Of a stretch of 64,000 nucleotides of DNA, positions 44,219 through 56,638 are shown in pieces. This DNA comes from an uncultured Paracoccaceae bacterium (lineage in GTDB: Bacteria; Pseudomonadota; Alphaproteobacteria; Rhodobacterales; Rhodobacteraceae). Position 1 is the stretch's first letter. Each line of letters opens with the position of its first letter. The notes beneath the pieces were generated by a model. The model saw nothing but the letters and a program-made list of their open reading frames with translations, was not told where the DNA came from and did not search any database. A program made the position numbers and the translations under genes. The stretch is taken from NCBI GenBank assembly GCA_947499725.1, contig CANMPK010000002.1, positions 1 through 64,000 on the forward strand, given 5' to 3'.

Positions 44219-44995
44219 TCAGCCAGTCACCTTGGCAAATTCAGCCTGCATCTGCGCGCTGCAAATGCCCACCAAGCCACCGGCACCTAAACCCAGTTCC
44301 GGCTCGACAGGGGCCACCGAACCGCCTGCTTCGGTCACCACCAGCATGCCTGCCACATAGTGCCACAGCTTCAACCGCGTGTTCCAATAGCCATCCAAAC
44401 GCCCTGCCCCCACATAAGCCAAATCCAAGGCCGCAGCGCCCCATTGGCGCACACCCGAACAGGCGTTCAGCACATTCCCAAAAGTGGCCAGTGATGGCCC
44501 CATCATCGCAGACCCCGCCATGGGCATACCCGTGGCCATAAATCCATCCGCCAAAGCAGCCTTGCCAGAGGTCGCCAACCGCTGTGTGCCGTTCAGCCAA
44601 GCCCCCGCGCCTTTGCTTGCGGTGAACAGCTCGTCCTTCACCGGATCAAACACCACAGAGGCAACAATCTCGCCTTCTTCTTCAAGCGCAATGGTCACCG
44701 CCCAATGGGCCATGCCACGCTCAAAATTCGCGGTACCGTCCATAGGATCCACGATCCAACGGGTTGCCCCCTCTCCTGCGCGTTCCTCAAGACCTTCCAC
44801 AAAAATCCCATAGCTGGGCGCTGCCGCCATCAAGGCGGCCTGCAATGTCAGGCCCTCGCGCTGGTCAGCCTCTGCTGTGAAAGCCTTTACATCTTCGATC
44901 CCATGATCAGCCGCTTGCAGGGCCGCAAAGTCCTTCAAAAACGCCGCTCCAGCCTCTTTTGCAGCGGCCACCATCACCTCAAGCTCTGCGCGCAT
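44219..44995 (-). CDS. Inositol monophosphatase family protein
   Basis: This 258-residue protein carries the Mg-binding motif 'IVDPMDGTANFERGMAHWAV' (usual form DPxDGTxNF) and 'KAFTAEADQREG' upstream of it. The family includes inositol monophosphatase, CysQ and histidinol phosphatase, so the substrate is uncertain. The C-terminal metal motif appears altered: 'YWNTRLKLWHYVAGMLVVTEAGG' has Leu-Trp-His where Pro-Trp-Asp is usual, which may affect activity. It breaks the recF-gyrB order on the opposite strand. Confidence 0.83.
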   Translation of the reverse strand: MRAELEVMVAAAKEAGAAFLKDFAALQAADHGIEDVKAFTAEADQREGLTLQAALMAAAPSYGIFVEGLEERAGEGATRWIVDPMDGTANFERGMAHWAVTIALEEEGEIVASVVFDPVKDELFTASKGAGAWLNGTQRLATSGKAALADGFMATGMPMAGSAMMGPSLATFGNVLNACSGVRQWGAAALDLAYVGAGRLDGYWNTRLKLWHYVAGMLVVTEAGGSVAPVEPELGLGAGGLVGICSAQMQAEFAKVTG

Positions 44996-45017
44996 TCTCA
45001 AATATCCCTTTTTGTAA

Positions 45018-47612
<2,595 letters not shown>

Positions 47613-47635
47613 ATTCAGCCGCTTGAAACGCAAAG

Positions 47636-47664
47636 GGCCCGCAATACGCGGGCCTTTTTCTTTT
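47636..47664 (+). terminator. Terminator of gyrB
   Basis: GGCCCGC (47636-47642) pairs with GCGGGCC (47648-47654), loop AATAC, then TTTTTCTTTT. Confidence 0.9.
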
Positions 47665-47727
47665 GTGCATTTACCAGTGTTCGGGCGCTGCCAAATCTTC
47701 GATTTGGCTTAGGCTCCAACGCAGCCC

Positions 47728-49179
47728 TTACAGCCCCGCCATCACCAGCAGCTTTTCTTCCATGAATTCCTCAATCCCCTGACGCGCGCCTTCACGCCCC
47801 AGACCAGAGGACTTCACGCCACCAAACGGCGCCTCAGCTGTGGCCACCAAACCGGTGTTCAAACCCACCATGCCGTAATCCAACGCCTCGCCCACACGCC
47901 AGCTGCGCGCGTTGTCTTTGGTGTAGAAATACGCCGCCAAACCGAACTCGGTGTTATTGGCTGCAGCCACAACTTCTTCTTCGGTTTCAAACTTAAACAG
48001 CGGCGCCAGCGGGCCAAAGGTTTCTTCGGTCGCCACGGCCATATCCGCCGTCACATCACACACGATGGTCGGCTGATAGAACAAGCCGCCCTTCTCATGG
48101 CGCTGTCCGCCCAATGTCACTTTGCCACCCTTGGCCACAGCATCCGCCACGTGACGCTCGACCTTATCCAAAGCCGCTTCGTTGATCAGCGGGCCAAACA
48201 CAACGCCCTCTTCAAACCCATCACCAGTGCGCATCTGCGCCACCTTTTCGGCCAGCTTTTCAGCAAACTGATCATAGATGCCAGACTGCACGTAAATCCG
48301 GTTCGCACAAACACAGGTCTGTCCGTTGTTGCGGTATTTTGAATCAATCGCGCCCTGCACAGCTGCATCTACATCCGCATCATCAAACACGATGAACGGC
48401 GCGTTGCCGCCCAGCTCTAGGCCCAGTTTCTTGATCGTCGGCGCGGACTGCTCATACAGTTTCGCACCCACACCAGTCGAGCCGGTAAAGGTCATCTTCT
48501 TCACAATCGGGCTGGCCGTCATCACGCCACCAATCGCCACAGCATCCCCAGTCACAACCGAGAACAAACCCGCCGGCAAACCCGCGCGTTCCGCCAAGAT
48601 CGCCAAAGCAATCGCCGAGAACGGCGTTTGCGGCGCTGGCTTGAGCACCACAGAACACCCCGCCGCCAAGGCAGGGCCCACCTTGCGCGTGATCATCGCG
48701 CTCGGGAAGTTCCAAGGCGTAATCGCCGCCACAACACCAATCGGTTGCTTGATCACCACCAACCGACGATCCGGCGCAGGCTGCGGAATGGTCTCGCCAT
48801 AGGTGCGGCGGGCCTCTTCAGCAAACCATTCTAGAAAGCTCGCGGCATAGCCAATCTCGCCTTTAGCCTCAGCCAAAGGCTTGCCTTGCTCGGTTGTCAG
48901 GATCGTTGCCAGATCATCCTTGTTTTCCAACATCAACTCAAACCAGCGGCGGATCACCATCGCCCGCTGCTTGGCCGTTTTCGCAGCCCATTCACCACGC
49001 GCCGCCTCTGCGGCCTCAATCGCCTCTTGCGTTTCATCCGCACCAAGCGCGGGCACATAGCCCACCAAAGCCCCATTGGACGGGTTGTAAATCGCAGTAT
49101 CCGCTTTTGGATCAGCCTCAATCCAGCGCGTGCCCACAGGCACCGCTTGGCGCAGCAAAGTCGCATCGTTCAATTGCAT
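47728..49179 (-). CDS. gabD: Succinate-semialdehyde dehydrogenase (NAD(P)+)
   Basis: This 483-residue aldehyde dehydrogenase has the catalytic Cys in 'NNGQTCVCANRIYV' (the CxC pair typical of GabD) and the general base Glu in 'KKLGLELGGNAPFIVFDDAD'. It converts succinic semialdehyde to succinate in GABA breakdown. The N-terminus 'LNDATLLRQAVPVGTRW' is usual for GabD. No gabT is nearby. It is a single gene. Confidence 0.92.
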   Translation of the reverse strand: MQLNDATLLRQAVPVGTRWIEADPKADTAIYNPSNGALVGYVPALGADETQEAIEAAEAARGEWAAKTAKQRAMVIRRWFELMLENKDDLATILTTEQGKPLAEAKGEIGYAASFLEWFAEEARRTYGETIPQPAPDRRLVVIKQPIGVVAAITPWNFPSAMITRKVGPALAAGCSVVLKPAPQTPFSAIALAILAERAGLPAGLFSVVTGDAVAIGGVMTASPIVKKMTFTGSTGVGAKLYEQSAPTIKKLGLELGGNAPFIVFDDADVDAAVQGAIDSKYRNNGQTCVCANRIYVQSGIYDQFAEKLAEKVAQMRTGDGFEEGVVFGPLINEAALDKVERHVADAVAKGGKVTLGGQRHEKGGLFYQPTIVCDVTADMAVATEETFGPLAPLFKFETEEEVVAAANNTEFGLAAYFYTKDNARSWRVGEALDYGMVGLNTGLVATAEAPFGGVKSSGLGREGARQGIEEFMEEKLLVMAGL

Positions 49180-49301
49180 AACATCCTCGCAAGATCAGTC
49201 ACGGCGCAGCGCCGTCTTTAGCGCAGAGTGTTAGACAAACGCGCGGCAAGTACAATCCAGCATTTCTGCAAAGCGTGCTGTGCGAAACTGTAAGAGGGGG
49301 A

Positions 49302-50600
49302 TCACTCGCCCGGCTGTTTGGTCAAAGGCACCACATTGGGTTGCTCATTTTCCAGCTCTTCAAAATCAAAGCGATCCAGGCGCTGCGCACGCCGCCCTGC
49401 TTTGTCGGCCGAAATCTTGATGTCTGAAATATCCTTGGCCGCTTGGCCAAAATGCCGATCAAGGTTCTCCACCCGCGTGCCCAAACGATCCACATCCCCG
49501 TGCAACAGGCTCAACTCCTTACGGATCGCCCCCGCTTGCTCGCGCATCCGCGCATCCTTCAGGATCGCCCGCATGGTGTTCAACGTCGCCATGCAGGTGG
49601 TCGGCGACACGATCCACACCCGCGCGGTGAAACCTTCATGCACCAAATCCGGAAACTTCGCATGCAGCTCTGCGTAAATCGCCTCAGACGGCAAGAACAT
49701 CAGCGCCCCATCCGCGGTCTCCCCCTCAAGGATGTATTTCTCCGAAATATCCTTGATGTGTTTGCGCACAGAGGTCTTGAACATCTGAATGCCCGCCTTC
49801 AGCTCTGCCTCGGTTTGCGAGGCAATCATCATCTCATAAGCTTCCAGCGGGAACTTACTATCGATCACAATCGGACCCGGAGGGTTCGGCAAATGGATCA
49901 AACAATCCGCGCGCTTCCCGTTGGACAGCGTGTATTGCAAAGCATAGCTATCCTTTGGCAACGCCTTACCCACGATGTCATTCAGCTGGATTTCCCCAAA
50001 AGCCCCGCGCGTCTGCTTGTTGCTCAGAATGTCCTGCAGGCTCAGCACATCGCCGGACAACTTGGTGATGTTCTCCTGCGCCTTATCGATGGTCGCCAAC
50101 CGTTCCTGCAAAGCCGTCAAAGAGGTCGCGGTTTGCTTGGCATTGCCCATCAGGCTTTGCCCCATTTTTTCCTGCAAATCCGTCATCGATCGGTTCGTGC
50201 GCAGCTGCATTTCGCTCAGGTTCTCTTGCAACTTCAACTGCTGAGCTGACAGGTTATCCGCCATCTGCTGCTGCATCTTGGCAAGGTTCTCACCCGTGCG
50301 GCGCTGCACGTTCGACAGGTTCTCATGCAGATTGATCTGCACCTCCCCCAAGCGCTGCTCCATCAAATTGGTCATCTGGGTTTGCGCCACAGCCTGCGTC
50401 TGCGCCACGTTGTTCAAGCTACCGCTCAGATGGTCTTGCCCAGAAGACAGCTGATCCACACGCTGCCCCAAATTTGCCATCTGATAAGACGACCGCGCCG
50501 AGGCCCGCAGCACCGACCACAGCATCAGCAAAATCAACAGCACCACAATGCCAGCGCCAATCGCCGCATACATCTGCACATTCGGGTCCGTGAAATCCAT
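49302..50600 (-). CDS. rmuC: RmuC-family DNA recombination protein
   Basis: This 432-residue protein has an N-terminal membrane anchor ('IGAGIVVLLILLMLWSVL'), a coiled coil (about 35-185), and the RmuC nuclease-like domain ('DSKFPLEAYEMM', 'GALMFLPSEAIYAEL'). RmuC limits DNA inversions and acts on replication forks. Its ATG overlaps the mutL stop by one base, so the two are co-translated. Confidence 0.94.
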   Translation of the reverse strand: MDFTDPNVQMYAAIGAGIVVLLILLMLWSVLRASARSSYQMANLGQRVDQLSSGQDHLSGSLNNVAQTQAVAQTQMTNLMEQRLGEVQINLHENLSNVQRRTGENLAKMQQQMADNLSAQQLKLQENLSEMQLRTNRSMTDLQEKMGQSLMGNAKQTATSLTALQERLATIDKAQENITKLSGDVLSLQDILSNKQTRGAFGEIQLNDIVGKALPKDSYALQYTLSNGKRADCLIHLPNPPGPIVIDSKFPLEAYEMMIASQTEAELKAGIQMFKTSVRKHIKDISEKYILEGETADGALMFLPSEAIYAELHAKFPDLVHEGFTARVWIVSPTTCMATLNTMRAILKDARMREQAGAIRKELSLLHGDVDRLGTRVENLDRHFGQAAKDISDIKISADKAGRRAQRLDRFDFEELENEQPNVVPLTKQPGE

Positions 50601-52486
50601 TAGGTCCGTCCAAACAGCCGCTCAATATCGGCCAGCTTTAATTCAACATAAGTCGGGCGCCCGTGGTTGCACTGCCCCGAATGCGGAGTGGCCTCCATCT
50701 CGCGCAGCAACGCATTCATTTCATCGGCCCGCATCCGGCGCCCAGATCGGATCGAGCCATGGCAGGCCACGCGGCTTAGGATCGCCTCGATCTTGGCCTG
50801 CACCAGATGGCTTTCGCCCTGATCGTCCAGCTCGTCCAGAATATCCAGCACCATGGCCTTGGCGTTCACTTCGCCCAAAATCGCAGGAGTCTCGCGCACC
50901 GCAACCGCGCCGCCACCAAAGGCTTCAATTGTCAGGCCCAACTGGCTCAGCGGCTCAGCCACCGCCAACAACCGCGCGCAATCGCCATCTGACAATTCCA
51001 CAATCTCTGGGATCAACAAGGCCTGCGCAGCCACGCCGTTTTCCCCCATCTGGTTTTTCAAACGCTCATAGACCAACCGCTCATGCGCCGCATGCTGATC
51101 GACAATCACCATGCCATCCTGCGTTTGCGCGATGATGTAATTCTCATGCACCTGCCCGCGTGCCGCGCCCAAAGGATGATCCTCGGCCACCTCGTCTTGC
51201 GCAGGGGCATCAACCACCCGCCCCGCCACAGGCGCTTCCATCAGCGACGCGCCGGGCGCGGCATCCCACGCCGCAGGTGCTTCGCTCAGAGCCGGCACTT
51301 GCGCAGGCGCTTGATACTCATAGGCCGCATGACGCGCGCCCATCGAAGGACGATCCATCTGATAGACCCGCGGCGCGCCTGTTGGCTCCGGCCGCATCGC
51401 GCCCAAAGTCGCGCCTGCCACCGTGGTCGAGGCCCGATGCCCCGCCTCTGCCAAAGCATGACGCAATGCCGACACGATCAGTCCACGCGCCAACCCCGGA
51501 TCGCGGAACCGCACCTCAGATTTCGCAGGGTGCACGTTCACATCTACAAGCTGCGGATCACAATCAATAAACAACGCCGCCGCCGGATGGCGGTCGCGCG
51601 ATAGGAAATCAAAATAAGCCCCACGCAACGCCCCAACGAGCAACTTGTCCTTCACAGGACGGCCATTCACAAACAGATACTGCGCCACCGCAGAGCCGCG
51701 CGAATAAGTCGGCAAAGCCGCATAGCCAATCAGCCGCAATCCTTCGCGTTCTGCATCAATCCGCAAAGCGTTCTCGGCAAATTCCGATCCCAAAATCCGC
51801 GCCAAGCGCCCATGCAGCGCGTCAAACAAATCACCGCTTTCGCCATCCGCGCGGAAGGTCACACGGCCTTCTCCGCCGCTTGTCACATCTCGCAATGTGA
51901 ACCCAATGAACGGCTCGGCCATAGCCAGCCGTTTCACCACATCGGTGATCGCTTGGCTCTCGGCACGGTCACTGCGCATGAATTTCAAACGCGCAGGGGT
52001 CGCATAAAACAGATCGCGCAATTCCACGATCGTGCCCGCGCCCAAAGCCGCCGGTTTCACCGCAGACATCACGCCACCTGACACAGACACCGTATGCGCC
52101 TCGCCGCCTGCCATGCGGGAGGTGATCGTCAAGCGCCCCACCGCCCCCAGCGAGGGCAAAGCCTCACCGCGAAAGCCAAAGGTGTGAATATCCAACAGGT
52201 CCGTGCCATCAATTTTCGATGTGGCATGGCGCGACAAGGCCAAAGGCAATTGCTCGGCAGACATGCCGACGCCATCGTCCGTCACACGGATCAGCGTCTT
52301 GCCCCCATCGGCAATCGCCACCTCAATCCGGCGCGCCCCAGCGTCAATGGCGTTTTCCACCAGCTCTTTCACCGCGCTGGCTGGGCGTTCCACCACTTCA
52401 CCAGCCGCAATACGGTTAATCGCGCTATCATCAAGTTGACGAATAACGGGGAGATTTTCGCTTATTTTGGGGTCTACATGCGCCAT
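50600..52486 (-). CDS. mutL: DNA mismatch repair protein MutL
   Basis: This 628-residue protein has a GHKL ATPase N-terminus ('[20 protein letters not shown]', 'IDAGA', 'DDGVGM') and a C-terminal dimerisation domain. The endonuclease motif DQHA-x2-E-x4-E is intact ('[12 protein letters not shown]'), so this MutL should nick DNA itself, as in organisms without MutH. It forms an operon with rmuC. Confidence 0.97.
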   Translation of the reverse strand: MAHVDPKISENLPVIRQLDDSAINRIAAGEVVERPASAVKELVENAIDAGARRIEVAIADGGKTLIRVTDDGVGMSAEQLPLALSRHATSKIDGTDLLDIHTFGFRGEALPSLGAVGRLTITSRMAGGEAHTVSVSGGVMSAVKPAALGAGTIVELRDLFYATPARLKFMRSDRAESQAITDVVKRLAMAEPFIGFTLRDVTSGGEGRVTFRADGESGDLFDALHGRLARILGSEFAENALRIDAEREGLRLIGYAALPTYSRGSAVAQYLFVNGRPVKDKLLVGALRGAYFDFLSRDRHPAAALFIDCDPQLVDVNVHPAKSEVRFRDPGLARGLIVSALRHALAEAGHRASTTVAGATLGAMRPEPTGAPRVYQMDRPSMGARHAAYEYQAPAQVPALSEAPAAWDAAPGASLMEAPVAGRVVDAPAQDEVAEDHPLGAARGQVHENYIIAQTQDGMVIVDQHAAHERLVYERLKNQMGENGVAAQALLIPEIVELSDGDCARLLAVAEPLSQLGLTIEAFGGGAVAVRETPAILGEVNAKAMVLDILDELDDQGESHLVQAKIEAILSRVACHGSIRSGRRMRADEMNALLREMEATPHSGQCNHGRPTYVELKLADIERLFGRT

Positions 52487-52557
52487 AACGCCAAATCTAG
52501 CACAAGACGCGCCGATTCTGCCACCTCAATCCCGTGGCCAAAGTTAACCGATTTGCC

Positions 52558-53484
52558 CTAAACCGCAGGCGCGCCAGACCGTGTGCGACACGGCCCAAAA
52601 CACGCCGCCAAAGCTAAGATCACGCCCGAGACCGTTGCAATCATCCCAGCCGCGCTCACCGCATGGCCCGCGCCGATCCACAGGGGGCCATAGCCCGCCA
52701 GAACATAGCCCAACACCGCAGACAATGTCGCAAACACAGCGCTCCAGGCGATCTGAACTTCCAATCGATTGGTCATCAACCGCGCCGCTGCAGGGGGGCA
52801 GATGAACATGGCAATCACAATGATCGAGCCCACCGCATCAAACGCCGCCACCGCCGCCACGGCTGACACAACCACCAAAGCCAGCCCTACAAACGTGGTT
52901 GGCACACCCACCGATTGCGCAAACCCCGCATCAAAGGTCGAGATCTTCAAAGGCCGCCACAGCAGCCAAACAAACCCAGACACGCCAAGCAAGGCCCCCA
53001 GAATACGCCACAGCTCTTCCGGCATCTCGCGCACCGCGGACCATTCCAGCAAACTGTGCCAGCCTTCACCGTCCAGCCAGATCAGGCTTTCCAGATTGCC
53101 ATACAGCGCGTGCTCCACATCCAGATGCACCGACGAGGTATCGCTTTGTTCCAGCAGCAGCACGCCGCCTGCAAACATCGCCGTAAACACCAGCCCCATC
53201 GCCGCGCCTGGTTCGATCCGGCCCAAACGGCGGATCGCTTCGATCAGACCTACAGCCAAAACCGCAGCAACAGCCGCTCCCAGCATCATTGGGCCTGTGG
53301 CCACCACACCAGTGATCAAAAACGCCGCCACGATACCAGGCAACACCACGTGACTGATCGCATCCCCAATCAACGCCTGCCGCCGCAGCAACAAAAAGTT
53401 CCCCGGCAGCGCGCAGGCAATCGCAGCGAAAACTCCGATCAAAAGCGGAGGCAAACTCAGCGGAACAAATTCAGCCCCCATCAT
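52558..53484 (-). CDS. Manganese/zinc ABC transporter permease (second permease)
   Basis: This 308-residue protein of the ABC-3 permease family has about eight or nine membrane segments, including 'PPLLIGVFAAIACALPGNFL'. The ABC-3 pattern 'ALIGDAISHVVLPGI' is present. It is the last gene of a four-gene operon (substrate-binding protein, ATPase, two permeases) and overlaps the first permease by 4 bp. It corresponds to SitD/MntD. Confidence 0.9.
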   Translation of the reverse strand: MMGAEFVPLSLPPLLIGVFAAIACALPGNFLLLRRQALIGDAISHVVLPGIVAAFLITGVVATGPMMLGAAVAAVLAVGLIEAIRRLGRIEPGAAMGLVFTAMFAGGVLLLEQSDTSSVHLDVEHALYGNLESLIWLDGEGWHSLLEWSAVREMPEELWRILGALLGVSGFVWLLWRPLKISTFDAGFAQSVGVPTTFVGLALVVVSAVAAVAAFDAVGSIIVIAMFICPPAAARLMTNRLEVQIAWSAVFATLSAVLGYVLAGYGPLWIGAGHAVSAAGMIATVSGVILALAACFGPCRTRSGAPAV

Positions 53485-54686
53485 GCCTCTACCCCCGCAA
53501 GGCCGCCCATGCGGCGGTCAATTTCTGCAATCTGATCTGGGGTCAAAACAGTCTCTAACGCACGCAAACCATCATATAAGGCCGCCGCACCTTCCAGCGC
53601 CTGATCGGCCCGCACAAGCTGCCAACGTTTCTCATCCCGCAAGGCCTTCGCAGCCCGCGCCTTGCCTTCTTCGGTGGGTACGCCATCGCGCTGCACCAGC
53701 CCCGCACGGGCCAGCAAGCGCATCGTATAGCCTTCGTAAATCGGCTGCCCCTGCGCCAAAGCCAGCAAGCCCTGCCGCATATGCACCCGCCGCTGAAACC
53801 GCCGATGCCGCAGCAGCGCCACCAAGACACCACGCCCCGGTGCGGCCAGCATAGACACCACGAAAAACGCAAAGCTCACCAGCACAATGATCGGCCCTGT
53901 TGGCAAGTCCGGCGCGGCTGCAGAAAAAGCCGCGCCCACATATGCCGCCAAACCGCCAAAAGCCCCAGACAGGATCACCAGATGATCCGTGCGATCCGTC
54001 CAAAACCGAGCGGTCACTGGCGGAATAATCAGCATCGCTACGATCAGGATCAGCCCAACGATCTTAAGCCCCACAACCGTCACAGCCATAGCCAGCCCCA
54101 TGATCATCAGATCAATCCGCCCTACGTTCATCCCGCTCGAGGCTGCGAACTCCGGATCAAAGGCCACCAAAGACATCGGCCGCCGAAAGGCCACCACCGC
54201 TGCCATCGTCAAAGCGCCGCCGATAAGAATGATCATCGCATCATTCCACAGCATCCCAGCCGTTGATCCCAGCAAAAAGCCTTCAAGCCCCGCCTGCCGC
54301 CCCGCGCTCATGGTTTGGATTACGGTCAGCAAAACCACGCCAAAGCCAAAGAACACCGACAGCACAGCCCCAATCGCCGCATCCTCGGCCAAGCGCGTGC
54401 GCTGGGTCAGCCAGCCAATGCACAACAGGCCAAACCCCGCAGACAGGGCCGAGCCAAACAGCAGCCCAACCAAACTGCGCCCATCACCGCCAAAGGCCAC
54501 CATCACCATAAAGGCCAGCCCAATTCCAGGCAGGGTCGCATGGCTGATCGCATCGCTCACCAAAGCGCGTTTACGTAAGAAAAGGAAAGTACCCGTCACG
54601 CCGGCTGCAATGCCCAAAAACATCGCCCCAAGCGCAACAAGGGTGGCGTTATACCCCAACTGCAAAGTCAGCGCATCAAGCCACAT
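53481..54686 (-). CDS. Manganese/zinc ABC transporter permease with C-terminal winged-helix-like domain
   Basis: This 401-residue protein begins at the ATG one base after the ATPase stop. Residues 1-280 form the ABC-3 permease ('FLRKRALVSDAISHATLPGIG'). The last 110 residues are soluble and rich in Arg/Leu, with a winged-helix-like stretch ('EGYTMRLLARAGLVQRDGVP'), similar to DtxR-like tails in some metal permeases. Such a tail might sense metal or gate the channel. Usual permeases are about 290 residues. Confidence 0.88.
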   Translation of the reverse strand: MWLDALTLQLGYNATLVALGAMFLGIAAGVTGTFLFLRKRALVSDAISHATLPGIGLAFMVMVAFGGDGRSLVGLLFGSALSAGFGLLCIGWLTQRTRLAEDAAIGAVLSVFFGFGVVLLTVIQTMSAGRQAGLEGFLLGSTAGMLWNDAMIILIGGALTMAAVVAFRRPMSLVAFDPEFAASSGMNVGRIDLMIMGLAMAVTVVGLKIVGLILIVAMLIIPPVTARFWTDRTDHLVILSGAFGGLAAYVGAAFSAAAPDLPTGPIIVLVSFAFFVVSMLAAPGRGVLVALLRHRRFQRRVHMRQGLLALAQGQPIYEGYTMRLLARAGLVQRDGVPTEEGKARAAKALRDEKRWQLVRADQALEGAAALYDGLRALETVLTPDQIAEIDRRMGGLAGVEA

Positions 54687-54687
54687 C

Positions 54688-55479
54688 TCAGCCTGCCGCA
54701 GCTTCCAACTGCGCGCCTGCCAAACGGCCGCCATAAGCGATATTCAGGTTTTCAGCAGTAAAGGTTGTGTCGACAGAGCCTTCCGCCACTTTGCGCGTAT
54801 TGATCAAGAACACATCGTCAAAGTAATCCGCCACAGTCGCCAGATCATGATGCACCGCCACAACGGTTTTACCCGCATCTTTCAACGCTTTCAGCACATC
54901 AATAATAGCTTTCTCTGTTGCCGCATCGACGCCCGCAAAAGGCTCGTCCAACAAATACAGATCCGCGCTTTGCGCCAAAGCCCGCGCCAAGAACACACGT
55001 TGCTGTTGGCCACCAGACAGTTGCCCAATCTGGCGATCCGCAAAGTCACGCATGCCAACGCGATCAAGGCAATCCATCGCCTTATCCATATGGCGCGCGC
55101 GCACACGGCGCAGCAGGCCAAGCTCGCGGTACAAGCCCATCAGAACCACATCAATCACGCGGGTCGGGAAATCCCAATCCACGCTAGCGCGTTGCGGCAC
55201 ATAGGCAATGCGGTGACGCTCACGCGCCAAAGGCTTGCCAAACACCGTCGCCTGACCCGCCAAAGGTGTCACAACACCCAAAGCGGCCTTTAATAGGGTC
55301 GATTTTCCCGCGCCATTCGGACCAATGATCGCTGTCATCGCCCCTTGGCGCACCGTCATATCAACCGAGAAAACAGCAGGCTTTTCACCGTAAGACACCG
55401 TCATGCCGCGCACAGCCAAAGGGCTGTCGTTCAGGGTCTGAACAACCGCGCCGTGATCTGTTGCCAATGCCAGTGTCAT
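54688..55479 (-). CDS. Manganese/zinc ABC transporter ATP-binding protein
   Basis: This 263-residue ATPase has Walker A 'IGPNGAGKSTLLKAAL', signature 'QLSGGQQQRVFLARAL' and Walker B 'LYLLDEPFAGVD'. It powers the two neighbouring ABC-3 permeases. It starts 21 bp after the stop of the substrate-binding protein gene. It corresponds to SitB/MntB. Confidence 0.94.
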   Translation of the reverse strand: MTLALATDHGAVVQTLNDSPLAVRGMTVSYGEKPAVFSVDMTVRQGAMTAIIGPNGAGKSTLLKAALGVVTPLAGQATVFGKPLARERHRIAYVPQRASVDWDFPTRVIDVVLMGLYRELGLLRRVRARHMDKAMDCLDRVGMRDFADRQIGQLSGGQQQRVFLARALAQSADLYLLDEPFAGVDAATEKAIIDVLKALKDAGKTVVAVHHDLATVADYFDDVFLINTRKVAEGSVDTTFTAENLNIAYGGRLAGAQLEAAAG

Positions 55480-55500
55480 ATCCGCCTCCCGATCCTGCGC

Positions 55501-56454
55501 TTAGTAGCCTGCGGCCAGTTTGCCGTTCAGTCCACGCGCCGGCACATCGCCACCGAGGGCATCAGCAATCACGGTCACATTGTGATCCAACATGCCCACA
55601 TAGGTGCCTTCGTAAGTGCCATCCATGCCCATCGCATCGCTAAACAGCTCGCCACCGATTTTCACCGTATGGCCCTTGGCCGCAGCGCCCTCGATCAGCG
55701 CGCGCATGCCGCGATCAGAGACAGAGCTTTCTACAAAGACAGCACCGATTTGATGATCCACCAGATAGTCCACCAATTCGCCAATGCGGTTCAAACCCGC
55801 CTCGGATTCCGTGGAAATCCCCTGAACACCCAGCACGTCAAACCCATAGGCCTGACCGAAATAGCCAAAAGCATCATGCGCCGTCAGCAAGACACGCGCG
55901 CTCTCTGGCACAGTGGCCAGGCTTTCAACCGCATAGGTTTTCAGCGCCGTCAGCTCTTCAATATGCGCCGCTGCATTGGCCGCAAACACATCCGCCTGAT
56001 ACGGCGCAATCGCCGTCAGCGCATCGCGCACTTCAGTGACAACACCAGACCAAAGGGTTGGGTCCATCCACACATGCGGATCAAACTTATCGTCGTAATC
56101 ATCATGGCCGCGCAGCATATCCTGCGGCAGGGCTTCAGCCACAGCCACAACAGTGCGCTTCTCAGCCAGATCGTGGAAAAACTCTTCCATCTGCGCTTCT
56201 AGGTACAAGCCATGCCACAGCACCAAATCTGCGCGTGTCATTGCCACGATATCCGTGCGCGTCTGACGGTACGCATGCGGATCAACGCCCGGACCCATCA
56301 GCCCCCGCACGTCCACAGCATCGCCACCAACTTGACGCACCGCATCCGCGATCATGCCAGTTGTCGCAACAACCGACAGTTTCTCAGCCGCATAAACAGG
56401 CAAAGCCATCAAGCTGGCCGCTGCTGCCATAAAAAGTCTGCGTGAGAATCGCAT
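55501..56454 (-). CDS. Manganese/zinc ABC transporter substrate-binding protein
   Basis: This 317-residue periplasmic protein has a signal peptide ('RLFMAAAASLMALPVYAAEK'). Cluster-9 metal ligands are visible: His in 'GVDPHAYRQ', His in 'DPHVWMDPTLW', and Glu and Asp in 'VFVESSVSDRG' and 'GTYVGMLDHNV'. A short His/Asp-rich loop, 'RGHDDYDD', is present but shorter than in typical zinc-specific ZnuA, so manganese is favoured. A Fur-family twin operator lies upstream. Confidence 0.92.
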   Translation of the reverse strand: MRFSRRLFMAAAASLMALPVYAAEKLSVVATTGMIADAVRQVGGDAVDVRGLMGPGVDPHAYRQTRTDIVAMTRADLVLWHGLYLEAQMEEFFHDLAEKRTVVAVAEALPQDMLRGHDDYDDKFDPHVWMDPTLWSGVVTEVRDALTAIAPYQADVFAANAAAHIEELTALKTYAVESLATVPESARVLLTAHDAFGYFGQAYGFDVLGVQGISTESEAGLNRIGELVDYLVDHQIGAVFVESSVSDRGMRALIEGAAAKGHTVKIGGELFSDAMGMDGTYEGTYVGMLDHNVTVIADALGGDVPARGLNGKLAAGY

Positions 56455-56487
56455 AGGTACCTCGGAGTTCTTTCTTGAGACTGAATA

Positions 56488-56533
56488 TGAGAATTATTCG
56501 CAACAAAGTCAACGCAATTGCGAATTATTCTCA
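56488..56533. promoter_or_regulatory. Twin Fur-family (Mur-like) operator of the Mn/Zn transport operon
   Basis: TGAGAATTATTCGCA (56488-56502) and TGCGAATTATTCTCA (56519-56533) are two near-palindromes of the Fur 7-1-7 type in opposite orientation, 31 bp centre to centre (about three helical turns). They lie 34-80 bp before the substrate-binding protein start. The manganese-sensing Mur regulator controls sitABCD in related bacteria, so Mur repression is likely. Fur or Zur are alternatives. Confidence 0.7.
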
Positions 56534-56638
56534 TTTAGCTTGACCATTTGATCAAAAATCAAAGCCAGCCCCAGCCATTCCGCTTGAAAAAGCGCCGGTT
56601 GCGTGACAGCTTGGCGCGGTTCCAGACACGAGTGAAAC

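Noticed and set aside
53989-55293. Long open frame on the plus strand, 434 codons
   Set aside because: It overlaps the metal ABC permease and ATPase genes completely. Its sequence is a low-complexity reading of the opposite strand.
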